Assembly (NCBI GenBank): GCA_018340375.1
Contig: JAFFJZ010000012.1
Location: 7,440,001-7,504,000, forward strand
Origin: Gonatopus flavifemur
Taxonomy: Eukaryota > Arthropoda > Insecta > Hymenoptera > Dryinidae
DNA length: 64,000 bases
Direction of reading: 5' to 3'
Under the pieces are notes generated by a model, which worked only from the letters and a program-made list of their open reading frames with translations, was not told the origin of the DNA and did not search any database. Below, in pieces: positions 1 to 12,000 of this stretch (the first letter of the stretch is position 1; every line of letters begins with the position of its first letter). A program made the position numbers and the translations under genes.

Positions 1-721
1 TTCGATTTCATTTTCTCAATCGACTTTCTCATTAAATTATTTGTGTAAAGTCAATTATTATGCATCACGGACATGAGAAAACTTCTTTGCTTGTTCTACT
101 GTTTCATCATTCGGTTCCAAAATGGTAACTGCATGAAATTTTGTAACATGCATGGAATAATTGAAAAAAAAAATCTGTGAAACGTGAAGTTTGGGTTCAA
201 CAAAATCCATTCTGAAGTTGACGAACACAATTCCCTTCTACTTATCTAGATTTATTCAAGAATGAAAACATTATGTTGATGTCCAACTTTTCCTCTAAAT
301 TATAATAGTTTCAAATATCTTTATACAATAATAATATTCTTCTTTCCAAGACAGAACTATACCTGTACAGCAGAATCACAGATTCTGAAAAATTTCTTCA
401 CTGCTTCTATGTCGCTTTTTATTCCGCTCTATACCCAGGAAGTGTTCATCGAATGACCTTGTTCTTTTACACATTTGGCTTATATTTTATTTATAAAACA
501 TATATCAGGATTATTATATAATTTTTTGAGTAACAAAATTGAAGTGCAGTGAGACAATATCAATGAATGACTCGTACAGTCCGATACCTCCTTGGTAGGA
601 AAATCTTTGTTTTCTGTGTCTAGATATATCTTTCATGTTTCGTTCGACCTTGTACAGGTATTATACAGCCGAGGAATCATTTTAATTAACTTGAAATTTT
701 CCATAATCTTTTTGTCCACAG
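1..721 (+). other. intron of Syx1A-type gene before first alternative last exon
   Basis: I see no coding signal here. The stretch ends in a 3' splice site: the pyrimidine-rich run ttttccataatctttttg followed by tccacag, with AG at 720-721. By context it is intron between the upstream SNARE-motif exon, which is outside the window, and the alternative anchor exon at 722. No TIR-bearing repeat stood out. Confidence 0.6.
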
Positions 722-808
722 AAAATGATCCTCATAACAATCTGCGTTTTAATAGCCGCTGTTATACTGATCACCATAGTCATAGGGTTTCTCCCGGGTA
801 TGAGTTAA
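722..808 (+). CDS. Syx1A: Syntaxin-1A alternative last exon A (C-terminal membrane anchor)
   Basis: This is a terminal coding exon of 28 codons plus TAA. It opens directly after a tccacag acceptor with AAA ATG ATC. The peptide starts KMILITIC, continues as an unbroken hydrophobic helix (residues 2-23, rich in I, L, V and A) and ends in the short tail GFLPGMS. Known of the family: syntaxin-1 proteins end in a single tail-anchor helix right after a basic juxtamembrane stretch, typically starting KKIMI and containing a conserved Cys. Here the Cys is residue 8, the same position as in the exons at 2982 and 13963. The juxtamembrane linker and SNARE helix would come from an upstream exon not in the window. 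Inference: one of three mutually exclusive 3' exons that place a t-SNARE in the plasma membrane for vesicle fusion. I saw no canonical AATAAA close downstream. A random hydrophobic ORF is unlikely given three matching copies in the same phase. Confidence 0.82.
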   Translation, partial: KMILITICVLIAAVILITIVIGFLPGMS

Positions 809-953
809 GTTGCCAAAAGAGGAGGAAGACATAGTTAGAAGAAAAGGGAGATGAATGAAAATGCTAAATAATGCGTGACATGAAAGAGTAAAAAAACAAA
901 TTGTTCATGTATGGATGTGTTCACGCGTTTAAACACTTACACATACACGTGTG

Positions 954-987
<34 letters not shown>

Positions 988-2981
988 TATGTAAAACATA
1001 TATACATATATACATACATGCATTTACGACAGAATCCGACATTTAATGAAAAAAAGTAAAGAAAAATGAGATCATCTAGAGAAATTTCGATAACCGTTCG
1101 ACCTGTGATTCGCGGATCCATATGGAAAACGTTTCATCGATAATTGTACGTCGGAAATACTCGAACTAAGATACAAAAAAGTGGAAAATGGTTTATCAGA
1201 GCTAAGCATCGAAATCTACATACAGCTACACTGCAACTCCAATCCATTTTCTTCTGTAATTCATTCTGTTCTCAATCATCAATCGCAATCATTACGCTTT
1301 ATTAATTGTAAGTACTCATATGCAAACAAAAAATAGACACACATATAAGCACATTGTGTGTGGCTACTAAAATGTCATTAATTGATTTTATGTAACTAAT
1401 ACTAATCTTAAAACCGTAAAATTTTTTTTTTTACAATTGAAAGTCAAATGAATAGTTTGAAATGGTAGGTATATTTAATCCCCATTGGTAGTATATTCTT
1501 TTCATTGCCAAAAACAATTGCTCTTGTGCAACAAGGACTTGAGAAATCTACTGGAACGACAAACTGAAACTTGAATTGCAATGCTCAATTTCGAAACATC
1601 ATTACGATTTTGTGGTATATATACGTGAAGCCATTCTGAAGCGTACAAAGTGTATTCCAACAACCTGAAAATAATGTTCGATTGTAAGAGAAGATGTTCA
1701 CAAGAAAAAAACAAAAGTATATTAAGCTCTAGCATAACCACCCTACCTGGGAGATACAGCGTGGGCAAATTCTATGACCCTATAGTTGATTTACCTGCAA
1801 GGTATGTCATAAAAAGTTATCAGAAATTGAGAAAACTGCAAGTTATTTACAATAATGTTTAATGTGAACTTTACCTAAAATTTCTAGGTTGTTTGGTTAT
1901 ATGTAAATCGGAAATGAAGAACGTAGACATTGATTTGCAGTCAGTATTGGTACTTGAAACGGAATTACACAAGTGGAACTCCACAAAATTAAATTGAAAC
2001 TCACATTTTTGTGAGTTTGCGGTAAACGATAATCACTTCATGATTCTTGTTTAGAGACTATGAAACAAAGGCGGGGAAAAATTTGAGTGAATTTGAAATC
2101 ACTTAGTTAAAAAATAATCGAAAGAGAATTCTCTTTCTCACTTCAAATTAAAACCACTGACATAAATTTCTGATGGAAATAAAAACTTATATGAAATTTA
2201 ATATTTGAAAATCAGACAATATTCCGCGTCTGTCTGTGACCTTGAAGAAAAGAAACCCATTGAATCTCGCCAAATCTCAGTAGAATTAGACCAAGGTCCA
2301 GTTGAATCTTATGTAATCATTTGCCAATGAGATTTGGTTAGTTCTATGAATTTCTTCAATGATCATCAACCCTCACCAAATTCCATGGAATTTCATTTTA
2401 TCCGATTCAATAGATTTCTTCAATCAAGGAAATGGATTAAAACTGAATTTGAATGATATTTTGTACTTGTTGAAAACTCACGATATGTTTTTTTCTCTTG
2501 TTATGAACATTAATCAGAAATTGGCAATTCAAAACAGCATTTTTTCCTGTACAGTTACATCGTATGCCCAATACGTTTTCGTTGTGATATTCTGATTTGA
2601 TGGATGTGCAATATCGCATATTGATTGATTATTACGATCACAATTCTGGTTATGCATCTGTAGCGTGCAATCAGTTCAGTTTGGCCAATATCCAGTATGG
2701 CTATTGTTTGGACAATCAAGTCATCATTTTGCTGACTTGATATTTTGGACGATTCCATCCGACGGAATTCCCTCTCTTATCGAATGCAGGTGCAAATTAA
2801 TGATCAGTTTCATGTTGTATAATTCTTTTGACTTTATTTTTTTCCTTTTTTTTCTTTTTTGAATTTAAATTTGCTAGTCATAATTGCATACGCATACACA
2901 CAAAAATTTAAGAACCCTTCCACAAATCAAGCTGAATAAAAGCTTCTCTCTAAGTGAATCGGATAATCATTTTGTTTCCAG
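809..2981 (+). other. intron or 3' UTR between alternative exons A and B
   Basis: Downstream of the exon A stop this is either its 3' UTR or intron leading to exon B. It holds a (TA)n tract near 959-985 and otherwise unremarkable AT-rich DNA. Small ORFs up to 88 codons occur on both strands but show no family resemblance or splice context. It ends with the acceptor ttttgtttccag at 2981. Confidence 0.5.
959..985. repeat. (TA)n microsatellite
   Basis: An uninterrupted AT dinucleotide run lies between tgtacatac and cttatgtaaa. Simple sequence; no function implied. Confidence 0.9.
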
Positions 2982-3059
2982 AAATTGATCCTGATCGTAA
3001 TCTGCCTGTCAGTAGCTGCAATCATTTTGATTATCATTCTGGTTCTTAGTTTACGCTGA
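2982..3059 (+). CDS. Syx1A: Syntaxin-1A alternative last exon B (C-terminal membrane anchor)
   Basis: This terminal exon has 25 codons plus TGA and follows a strong acceptor (cattttgtttccag). The peptide begins KLILIVIC and is almost entirely I, L, V and A until the final Ser-Leu-Arg. It aligns without gaps to exons A and C over the first eight residues (K-x-I-[LM]-I-x-I-C) and starts in the same codon phase. It therefore supplies the same tail-anchor function with a longer hydrophobic core and almost no lumenal tail. A canonical AATAAA lies about 67 bases after the stop (3126-3131), consistent with a true last exon. Inference: splicing the common SNARE exon to A, B or C gives isoforms that differ only in the membrane segment, which could change membrane thickness preference, palmitoylation or lipid partners. 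Confidence 0.83.
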   Translation, partial: KLILIVICLSVAAIILIIILVLSLR

Positions 3060-3125
3060 GTAATTAACTAAGAAAAAAAGCAAAACAGCCATGGTTTGGA
3101 ATGCAAGAGATGGAAAATTCAGAAC

Positions 3126-3131
3126 AATAAA
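3126..3131 (+). terminator. poly(A) signal AATAAA for exon B
   Basis: A canonical hexamer lies 67 bases after the exon B stop codon. Position fits a short 3' UTR. No direct evidence of cleavage downstream. Confidence 0.5.
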
Positions 3132-3999
3132 TTAGAACTTAGATTCAACCACAGATCCCCAGACATTGAATTAGACTGTTTTTCTTGGAACGTGTAAACA
3201 TGGATAAGTGATTGCATAATGACTGAAATTCACAAAATTCTCATGGAAAGGACACAAAATATAGTTGGAGTTCGTATATATTATATATAGACACATGAGT
3301 CACCTACGAGAAGAGTTTGTGCTTCATTTCTAAGACATATTCGTCAAGGGCGAATTTGATCGAGCTTTTGAAAAAAATGAAAAATCATGGAATGGTGCTT
3401 TAAACACAATACAGGTCCTAAACTTCATCGATTTTACCCATCCAACCATTCGTTCTTGTGAAAGTAGTAAATGAGGATCCGTCTTGAGCACATTTGAACC
3501 TTCATCAGAGATATCAAATATTTTGCAAAACCTGGAATTTTGGGTAATCGATGATTTATAAGCTTGAAATGTCTGTTAAATGCATCCCCGGTTTCATTAT
3601 TTCAAGATCACCCTTATAGTTGATTAAAGATCATTTCTCTCAGGGTTGGGGAAGAAAGATTTTATCATATGAACTATCTTGAATGAGGGTTGTAACCAAT
3701 CTTTTGCTTTGTTAATGAACAACAAGAAGGATATTTTAAGGTTAGACATATGTTATATATTTTTCAACTTGATATGAGATTGACTAGTTTTCACCTAATA
3801 TCTTTTATAAAAGCATTACCCCTTTATTGTAAGAAAAACAAATATTATTGTGCCAAATTTTTACTGAAGGGAGATTTCTGGCCTGAACAACTGGAAATAT
3901 TAATATATTTTTTGAAAGCCTTTTTTTTTGTTTTGTAAAGAAAACAACGGAATATACTCAAATGAGACTTCGGCACTTTATTAACGGGTTGTATGCAGT

Positions 4000-4423
4000 C
4001 ACCCATGTAAAAATTGACCAGTGGCGCAAGGTTGACCCAGCCCTGACGAGCATTGGCAAAGCCTTGGGAGAAAGCCTGACTGAGGACTGAAATGATAACA
4101 TTGTTTCAGCAATTAACGAGCCTTAATTTTTACGCCTGGGGCATCGTTGGTGAAAGGTCGTCAATGTTGGCGTAAGCTTCATTCAATGGTTCTGCCATGA
4201 TTGGCTGACACAAAATCTTTGTTATTAAACCAATGTTGGTAGAAACTTGTGCCTACACTGTTTTATCACTTTTCATCTTTGTATTACCGACGTGGGCATG
4301 ATATTACCTCAATTGTCAATCAACATTGGCCCAATATGAATTCTCTACGCTTAGTTGTCATGCCTGGCCAAAGCCATTGCCAGTGGTCAACATTGGCGGA
4401 ATCGCTAAGTTTTTACATGGGCA
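4000..4423. mobile_element. MITE with CCCATGTAAAAA ends
   Basis: Left end CACCCATGTAAAAATTGACC is matched in inverse by the right end (gtttttacatgggcagt). The inversion continues inward, ccagtgg against ccactgg. The interior repeats short motifs such as ccaatgttg and cattggc. It lies in a Syx1A intron. No ORF. Confidence 0.6.
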
Positions 4424-4737
4424 GTAGATTGGAAAAAGCAATTTTTCATTCATTTCTCCTGAATACACATTTCGATTCACCGATGCAAAAATTTATGTAC
4501 ATATTTTGATAACTTTCAACTCTATTTTTTTTGGTCAAAATAATGATTTTATAAGCTGCTGTACCTGATCTCCGTGAGCTCCTTTGAATAAAACCGTTTG
4601 GAATGACGACGATGTCTCTCCATTCTCGTGACTAGATCATTCGAAATAAACAAACCGAAGAAATTTCGTTACTGTAAGGTATAATCTAGTATTGAATCGA
4701 AAAAATAAGAACCAAACTGCCAATTGATACACCGAGA

Positions 4738-4868
4738 GAAGAGTTTGTTTGCAACAAAGAAGGCCTATTAATTATAAACAAACCATCATTTATGTCAAAT
4801 AAGTTTTGTTAATAGTTCCAAAATCTTATTTGATTGAAATAAATTTGGAATACTTTTTTCTCAGTGTA
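4738..4868. mobile_element. 131-bp MITE with TACACYGAG ends
   Basis: The left end is TACACCGAGAGAAGAG and the right end is cttttttctcagtgta, an imperfect inverted repeat. The same ends recur on the large element at 56695-59219. Internal sequence is AT-rich without ORF. Confidence 0.55.
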
Positions 4869-5136
4869 GGCATAAAGCCGTCTCTGTCCAAATAACATCC
4901 GAACGTTTTATACATACTATGAAGTGCGTGGTATGTATCAGGGATAGTAATGTTACTCGCTTTGGTTACTCATTGTATATAAAATACACTATAAAAAAAA
5001 CACTGGAAATTTACTGCGCAACTGGACTGGAAATTTCCAGTGCTAGTACTGGAATATTGATATTCCAGTACATGTACAGATATTTTGTTGGTACGGTACT
5101 GAAAATTTACCAAGCATAACTGAAAATTCAGTCCTT

Positions 5137-5335
5137 GTACACGGAGAGAATTAAATAGTAATGATTCCGATGTGAAATTTCCAAAGGAGAATACATCGTA
5201 ACGATTACGATGTTCCGTAGTACTGACTACCTCGACAACAAGTGATGCCTACGTTTTATGCGATTTCTCGTGATAACAACTCAATCAACAGCATGTTTAC
5301 ATCGCAATGTTTATTATATAATTCTCTCCGTGTAC
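5137..5335. mobile_element. 199-bp MITE with GTACACGGAGAGAATTA ends
   Basis: Left end GTACACGGAGAGAATTA is matched exactly in inverse by taattctctccgtgtac at the right. The interior carries an imperfect palindrome around gattccgatgt / acatcgcaatg. It is inserted within the larger 4985-6466 foldback. Confidence 0.75.
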
Positions 5336-5773
5336 TGGAATTTTCAAGTTTGGGATTGTGTACTGAAATTTTGCCATGATTTCGCGAAAATTTTACTGGC
5401 TCTTAATACAATTTTACAGTTATTGTGCGACAGAAAAAAGTATCCCCTCAATAAGGATTTGTCAAAAATTTCGAATTTAGAAAAAAAAGCCTAATCGTGG
5501 GTATACTGGAATTCTACAGGTTTTGAACTGCAATTTTCGGGTTGTGTGATGGACTTTTCCAGTTGCTATGCGAAGAAATTTCCCAGTTATGCTGGGATTT
5601 TGATCCCTGTTGCACTGAAATTTTCCACTTCTGTTGGACTTCGTCATTTCTGGCAGGAAAACTTTCAAGTCTTTATATCAAAAATTTCCTGATTGAGATT
5701 TTGAATAATATTTATAATTGTAGCAAATAAAATTGATATATGAGGTTTTTCGAAGATTTATTCTTTTGTGTAT

Positions 5774-6006
5774 TCTACACGGAAAAAATAATTTAGCTGC
5801 AGCAGCTAAGTAGCTAGCACTGACACGGAGAGCCATTAAATTAGCTCCTGCAGCTAAATTTTAGCTGTTACAGCAAAAAAATTTGCATTTTTAGTTAATT
5901 CATTTGCGGTAACAGCTCAAATTTAGCTGCAGGAGCTAATTTAATGGCTGTCCATGTCCGTGCTAGCTACTCAGCTGCTGCAGCTAAATTATTTTTTCCG
6001 TGTAGA
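5774..6006. mobile_element. 233-bp near-perfect foldback MITE built of AGCTGCAGCAGCTAA units
   Basis: Ends TCTACACGGAAAAAATAA and ttattttttccgtgtaga are exact inverses, and the arms stay almost perfectly complementary for about 110 bases each. The arms are rich in AGCT, CTGCAG and agctaa motifs in mirrored order. Flanks both read TAT, a possible 3-bp duplication. A transcript would form a long hairpin. Confidence 0.85.
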
Positions 6007-6044
6007 TATGAAGCATATGTAGTAACCCAAGCTGACCTTCCAAC

Positions 6045-6240
6045 ATGTCGCGCTATAGCTCGTCGGTTAGGTTATGGGTTTCAGTTGGTAAGCAGATAGG
6101 AAAGTGTAGGTTCAAATCCCGTTGGGTAGACATGGGTTTCTGTCCATCGACATGAACGATCAAGTTTCTCAGTCATCTTGAAACACAAGGACCATGCAAA
6201 ATCACTTTTTGTGAGCAATTTCTTTTTAATTTTCATGAAT
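6045..6240 (+). mobile_element. tRNA-derived SINE-like fragment
   Basis: A polymerase III A-box-like motif (tatagctcgtcgg, near 6054) and a perfect B-box-like motif (GGTTCAAATCC, 6109-6119) lie in tRNA order on the + strand. The spacing of about 55 bases is longer than in a functional tRNA, and the acceptor stem does not pair, so this is a SINE or tRNA relic and not a tRNA gene. Confidence 0.5.
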
Positions 6241-6639
6241 ATTTCCAGCATTAATTTTCCAGTACATGTCCTGGAAAAGTCCAGTTCGTGTACTGAAAAA
6301 TTCCAGTACTGAAACTCAGCAAATTTCCAGTTCTGATGCTGAAATTCCATAACATTTTTACTGAATTTTTGCAGTACAAATGTGCTAAAATTTTCCGGTA
6401 CATGCACAGATTAATAACTTTCAGTACATTCACCGGAATTTTCCGGTGAACCTTTTTTACAGTGTATATATAATAAATATTTCATTTGTATACAAAATAC
6501 ATATTATTATATACCTATATTGTATATGTCATGAGTAACGTTATTATCCCTGGTATATATACAACATTCTAATACTATTAAGATGATCGCATTTTTTTAT
6601 TTTGAATTTTGGAAAACTTTTTCTTTACACGGTGCGCAA

Positions 6640-6862
6640 ACTTCGATTTCCGAAGCCTATGTTGCGTAAAGTTTCTTTACCGCACTCCTATCACTTTTTC
6701 GCATTGTTCTCTCTGCCGTGTGGAAATCAGCCACTTCACGCACGTAACGCCCAAGCTACGCAAACGTAAGAACGAACGCGCAGAAACTGTAGACGTAAAC
6801 TGCTGCGCAGGTCTCCGCACATTTATTTCTACGTTCACGTCAGTTATGTAGATAGACGTTAA
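6640..6862. mobile_element. degenerate copy of the TGGTCTGTCTACAT MITE family
   Basis: The right end reads ttatgtagatagacgttaat, and the interior has the family's acgtaa / ttacgt arms around ctgcgcag. Compare the intact copy at 46970-47092 and the partial copy at 18760-18925. Confidence 0.45.
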
Positions 6863-7004
6863 TTAAGGAGTAGGCACAATATTGCACTAAGATGCAAAAT
6901 AGCATAAGCATAAGCATAACTGGCTGCGCAGAACCTATTTTTGAGGTGTTTATGTGTTTAGTCCTTTACGATATTTATGGACCTCGTTGAGAGGAGTAGA
7001 GCAT

Positions 7005-7350
7005 GGGAGAGTAGGGAAGGGGGGAATTCAAACTTTGCGCGAACTTTTTTCAGAAGGTACGTACAATTAATACAAATTCAAAGTGAATAATAATTAATTA
7101 CGTACTTGGGATTGCGCACTGCCGCGCACATTGAATTTTCCAATGATTCCTGAAGTCTAAAAAATAATATTGTAAAATTTTATAATTCTATTCTGTAGCC
7201 TTCAGGAATCATTGGAAAATTCAAAGTGCGCGGCAATGCAACATCCCAAGTACGTAATTCATTATTATTCACTTTGAATTTGTATCAATTGTACGTACCT
7301 TTTGAGAAAAGTTGGCGCAAAATTCGAATTTTCCCTTCCCTCACTTCCTT
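7005..7350. repeat. foldback repeat with 150-base arms
   Basis: The arm at about 7009-7160 (through ggtacgtac, gcactgccgcgcaca and caatgattcctgaag) recurs inverted at about 7195-7345, with roughly 40 bases between the arms. Related gcgcac sequence extends on both sides, so the parent element may reach from about 6866 to 7715. No ORF of recognisable family. Confidence 0.75.
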
Positions 7351-8350
7351 ATCTTTGAGTCCCCTTAAAAAAATAATATGTGGATCTTGTGCGCATTGGC
7401 AATTCCCCAATTTTGCGCACTTGTTGCACAATCTACTATTTCCCCCAAACATCACTACATCACAGCAATGATTCGCCAGTGAAATTCTGGTTTCGTGCCT
7501 ATTCGGAAACCTTGTGCCTATTTGGATGCTACTTGAACAAAAACGACGAAGTTTGGTGCCTATCAATTGGCAGAGCTTTTTTTATACATGTCCGTGTAAA
7601 TCCGAGAATATTCATCGGATTGACTTGCAATTTTTTGTGTGTATAATTGAATATGTGTAAATTACGCAAATGGAATTGAGAAAAAATCATTTTTTGGGAA
7701 TCCCGATTGCGCATACCCCCTTAATTGACATTTTGAAATTGCAAAAAGTTGATTAAAAATCACGTTATCCATATTTCTCTTATTCAACGGGCGTTAACCA
7801 CAAGGGTATCTAAAAACCCGGTCCTTATGACATACACAATATTTCCACCTTATGTTATCGAGAAAATGTAAAATAATTTTTCCTCGGAACAATAAATTAT
7901 ATAAATCTGAAAAAAAATATCAAAAATGTTGCACGGAAAGAAGAGTCTCGAGCTTTTTAAGCATGGCCTCATGCGTTGAAAGCATATTATGGCAAATGCT
8001 TGAAGGCGTGAAGTGCTCCATGCTTTTAGACCTTGTTCTGCTTCTCCGTGAGGTATTCAAGAGAAAAGCAAAATGAGAAAAATTCTGTTTTCGGCTAAAA
8101 AATAGCCACTTGGTGTCCAACGTTGAAATTTTAATTCATACCAGAAAAGAATCTGTTTCAAATCAAAAATTTGTCTAATCCTAATTTCTCTGAAATCAGT
8201 CAAGATTTGCTGATTTGATTTGAGTTATCATCATTTCAGCCAATTAGACAGACTTGATTTCAAGAAAAACGCATTCAAATTTTGGGAACCGATTTATTCG
8301 TATACAATTGTCAGATATTTGAAGTGCCGAAATTTTAAGACCACACTCTT

Positions 8351-9015
8351 GAGGGGTTATATCCCCCTTATTCTCTTGAAGAGAAAAAGCTTTGTTCAAT
8401 GATTTCTTTGAGCATTCCGTTATGATAATCATGAAAAACCAATACACCAATCGATTGAGCAGCTCTTCAGGAGTAAAAAAAACTTTTTTTATTGGAAATT
8501 TTTTGCAAAATGGCGGCTGCAGGAGCGTTTTGCTGGACACTATGGTTTGAAACCGGCAAGCAGCAGAACTCGAAGAGTTTTCATCCGATCGACTTGAGAA
8601 TTGAACTGTAACTTCATCGTGTGATTATCTATTGAAGTACACACGATCATAGTTTCAAGAATTTTTTTCGCAAACCGGCGAGACCTTGAACAAAAAATTC
8701 GAATTTTCGAAAAAAAGGTCGACTTTGATTGTTCATAAAAAAAAATCCTGTTGACCAATCGTAAAAATCAAGTCGATCGGATGAAAACTCTTCGAGTTCT
8801 GCTGCTTGCCGATTACAAACCATAGTAGTTTCCTGCAAAATGCTCCTACAGCCGCCATTTTGCAAAAAATTACCAATAAAAAAAGTTTTTCTTACTCATG
8901 AAGAGTGGCTCAATCGATTGGTTTATTGGTTTTTCATGATCATCATAACGGAATGCTAAAAAAAATCATTGAACAAAACTTTTTTTTCTAGAGAATAAGG
9001 GGGATATAACCCCTT
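8351..9015. mobile_element. 665-bp foldback element with AGGGGTTATATCCCCC ends
   Basis: The left end gaggggttatatccccctt and right end aagggggatataacccctt are inverses. The arms then remain complementary for about 300 bases each, including ccaatcgattgagc / gctcaatcgattgg and aatggcggctgcagg / cctacagccgccatt. The whole unit would fold into one long hairpin. No transposase. Confidence 0.85.
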
Positions 9016-12000
9016 AAAATATAAGATGGGAGTACAGAAGCCTATCTCTGCATGAGTGACTAATCCTTTGTGGATGAAATCAATGTGATTTTTTGAAGAA
9101 AAATTCACCATTTGTCAGATATTTCTTAAAATTCTATTCTTCCAAACGTTCCGTAAACTTAGATGCATAGAAATTTAACGAATAATTGGCTTATCGAATT
9201 GTGTTTATATACATAAAGGATCAGTCACTGGTACAAAGCCAGGGACTGGTACACCACTTTAGCAGAATGCAGAAAAAAATCAATATACAAAACTTTTTTT
9301 AGACCAGAAATTCTTAGATTAACACCTAAAAGTAGATTTCCATGTCTCAGATATCATATTGGTAATTGTTTCGTTTATTGGGTGGTATTGAACCTTTTGG
9401 ATATCAGAGCAATGTCCATATCATAATTATCCGAAATAAGATGAGTTTTTCTCCAAAGCAACGCATCGTGTCTCCAAAATTATTCCCAAGTATTGTAAAA
9501 TAATGATAACGGCTGACGAATCTTAAAACGGATCCTAAATTAAATATAAATACAAGTGAATTTATTCCGTGGGTCATTTTATGGAATCCAGTTTGAATAA
9601 TACCTCTTCAGCGATCGTGTAAATTTCTATACGTGCAGCAATGTTTCACTGCTGCTTTTTTTACTTGTAGTCTTTGTTGTTTTCTGTTTTATTGTTAATT
9701 TCCATTGATTGTTTTATTGTTAATTATTCATTGATTTGTTATATTTTATCATATTTTCGATTATTTCGGATTTGAATGAATGTGAAAAATCGTTTGATAT
9801 ACAAAAAAGAAAACAAATAAAAAAACAGAGTTGAGAAGATGTTCAAGGATTAATTTTTTATATAAATCAAGTTTACCCTGGTAAGAATTTTCATTTCGGT
9901 TAGCCAATCGTAACACGCCTACACCAGTCCCGTTTGGCAAATCCGAAATACAATTTTTTACTCGGGTACCTAACAACGGCCTCAAGGTTTTCGTATCAAG
10001 TACGAAAATCTCTCGTAATTATTTTGTCATTGGTGTTTCTACTCGAATTCTTCCCTACAAGGACTCAAGCTCATCAAAAGAATCCAAACACTATTCAATA
10101 TAATTTGATTGACAGTTGATTGAGAAATTATTCGGATCTATCAGATATAGTTGTATTACTACCATCCCTATACTAGGCCGAGCGGAGCGTTTGAAATTTT
10201 ATTTGAGAACTACCACAACTGTAAACTTGAGATGTGCAGTAACCGAATACATAATCAAAAGGCCAGTTCAGTCGCCGAATAGTCAGCGCATCAGCATGCA
10301 GACATGGGATTTCGAATCCCTAACTGATTGGTTCGGTTTTCTTTGGGGAACATTTCTCATCCTTGTCAAATTTCCTTCCCTTTTCTATACCTCTCTCCAT
10401 TGTTCTTCCTCGAAATATGGAAAAGTAAGGGAGAAATATGGAAATTTTGAAAATTTAATTCGACATATGAAAATGAATAGAAAACCCATTCAAATTCCAT
10501 CAGATTCAATCGAAAAGACTTAACTGTCAATTGAAGATCAATATTTTATTGAAAGTAATTGAACTTGGCATGATGCGTCGATTTTTATGAGCAATATTCA
10601 ATTCTTTCTGAGAATTTTGTTTTTTAATTTCACTAGCCAAGTGGTTTTTATTAGAATTTCTGTATTTTACATTCACTGGAATTCTAATTCTCAAATCTAA
10701 ATATTTATTTTTTTCATTGAATGATCAATCACTTTTTATTATAATTGCAGATTTCATAATTATTTCATTTCAATGATCCATCGATTTCCATTAAAGCTCA
10801 TGTCACTATGTCAATATACTAAAACGCACATGCTCGATAAAATAAAAAGCTTCTTTCGTGAGTTATAAGCTGACATTCTGAGTCGGTTGAAACACAAAAC
10901 TGAGAAAAATTGATCTATAGAATAGTAATGATGGGTAATTGCCATTGAACTCTATGCATACTGGAGAATGAGTACTCCTTAGATAACTGCGCGCAGAGAG
11001 ATAGTTTCGTGCAACAAGAAAGAATATACTGTATAAAATACTAGCTTCGCCAAAAGCTTTGATCTATGCAAATGTTATACTTATGTATCTGTAATATATA
11101 ATCGGATTTAATGGTTTTCTGGGAATAGTGTATGCGTGCCAAAATGACCAAATTTGAATTCGACAAAGACTATAGAAAAGTTGAAGACTGCTTATTCTCG
11201 TATTTATACAGTTCAATGGTAATTGCAGACAGAATGGATTTGTGTTTTTTGTTCTTTTGGAATCAAACATATATGCTTTCATTGGTATCGTTATTTTTGT
11301 GGAAATTTTTCAAATTTGAATATTTCAGTTATTGTTCCACAGTATTATCTCAACTTCAAACAGACGGAGACGTACTCAATGCAAGGATTTATGGGTGCAC
11401 AATGTTCTTGAATCCAGTTAGATAGAAGATTCAAAGCATTGAAACGTTTTCTCAGCGGTATCACAGAGCGCGATACCAATTAAGGGATATAATGTTTAGT
11501 AATTTGTTACAACAGAAATGTTGTGAAATATTGCAAAACATGGCAACTTCATGAAAAATCTGGTTGCACTCGTTTCATTCTCACAATGAAGTCCTGACAA
11601 TGTTTTCGTAAAGTTAGAATTACATAATTTCACACGTTTCTCCAACGCTTTGTAATCCTCGATCCTTCGTCCTGTCCCGGGACAACTCAGATCATTTTCA
11701 TATTCTTTCCCGAATATCAATATTCCGATACGGACGATCGTTGAGTGATTATCCTATCCGAGCGGCTCGAAATTTCTCAGATAATGAATAAAGATAAACG
11801 ATGTACCGCAAACGAAGTGTTTACTTCGAAGATTCACGATCAATAAATGAACTCACTTTCATTCATACTAATGTAGCATAGTAAACCATAGTGTAATAGC
11901 ATACCTTTACAACAGTCGAGCAGAAATAAAATAATTAATTCGTTCATGCGCACAAATTGCGCTCGACTATTAATAAATACATTTTGTAAATAATTAGAAA

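Larger units (their letters stand above)
4985..6466. mobile_element. foldback element with TACACTRTAAAAAA ends and internal CCAGTAC motifs
   Basis: Left end tacactataaaaaaaacact pairs with right end gaaccttttttacagtgta. Both sides carry many degenerate copies of a motif around ccagtact/tactgg, so the element is built of short inverted units. Three further insertions sit inside it: 5137-5335, 5774-6006 and a SINE near 6045-6240. A similar right end occurs near 60230 (aattttttttaacagtgta). Confidence 0.55.

Noticed and set aside
10116..10523. 135-codon ORF in a Syx1A intron
   Set aside because: No recognisable domain, spans a tRNA-like relic, and lies between exons of another gene.
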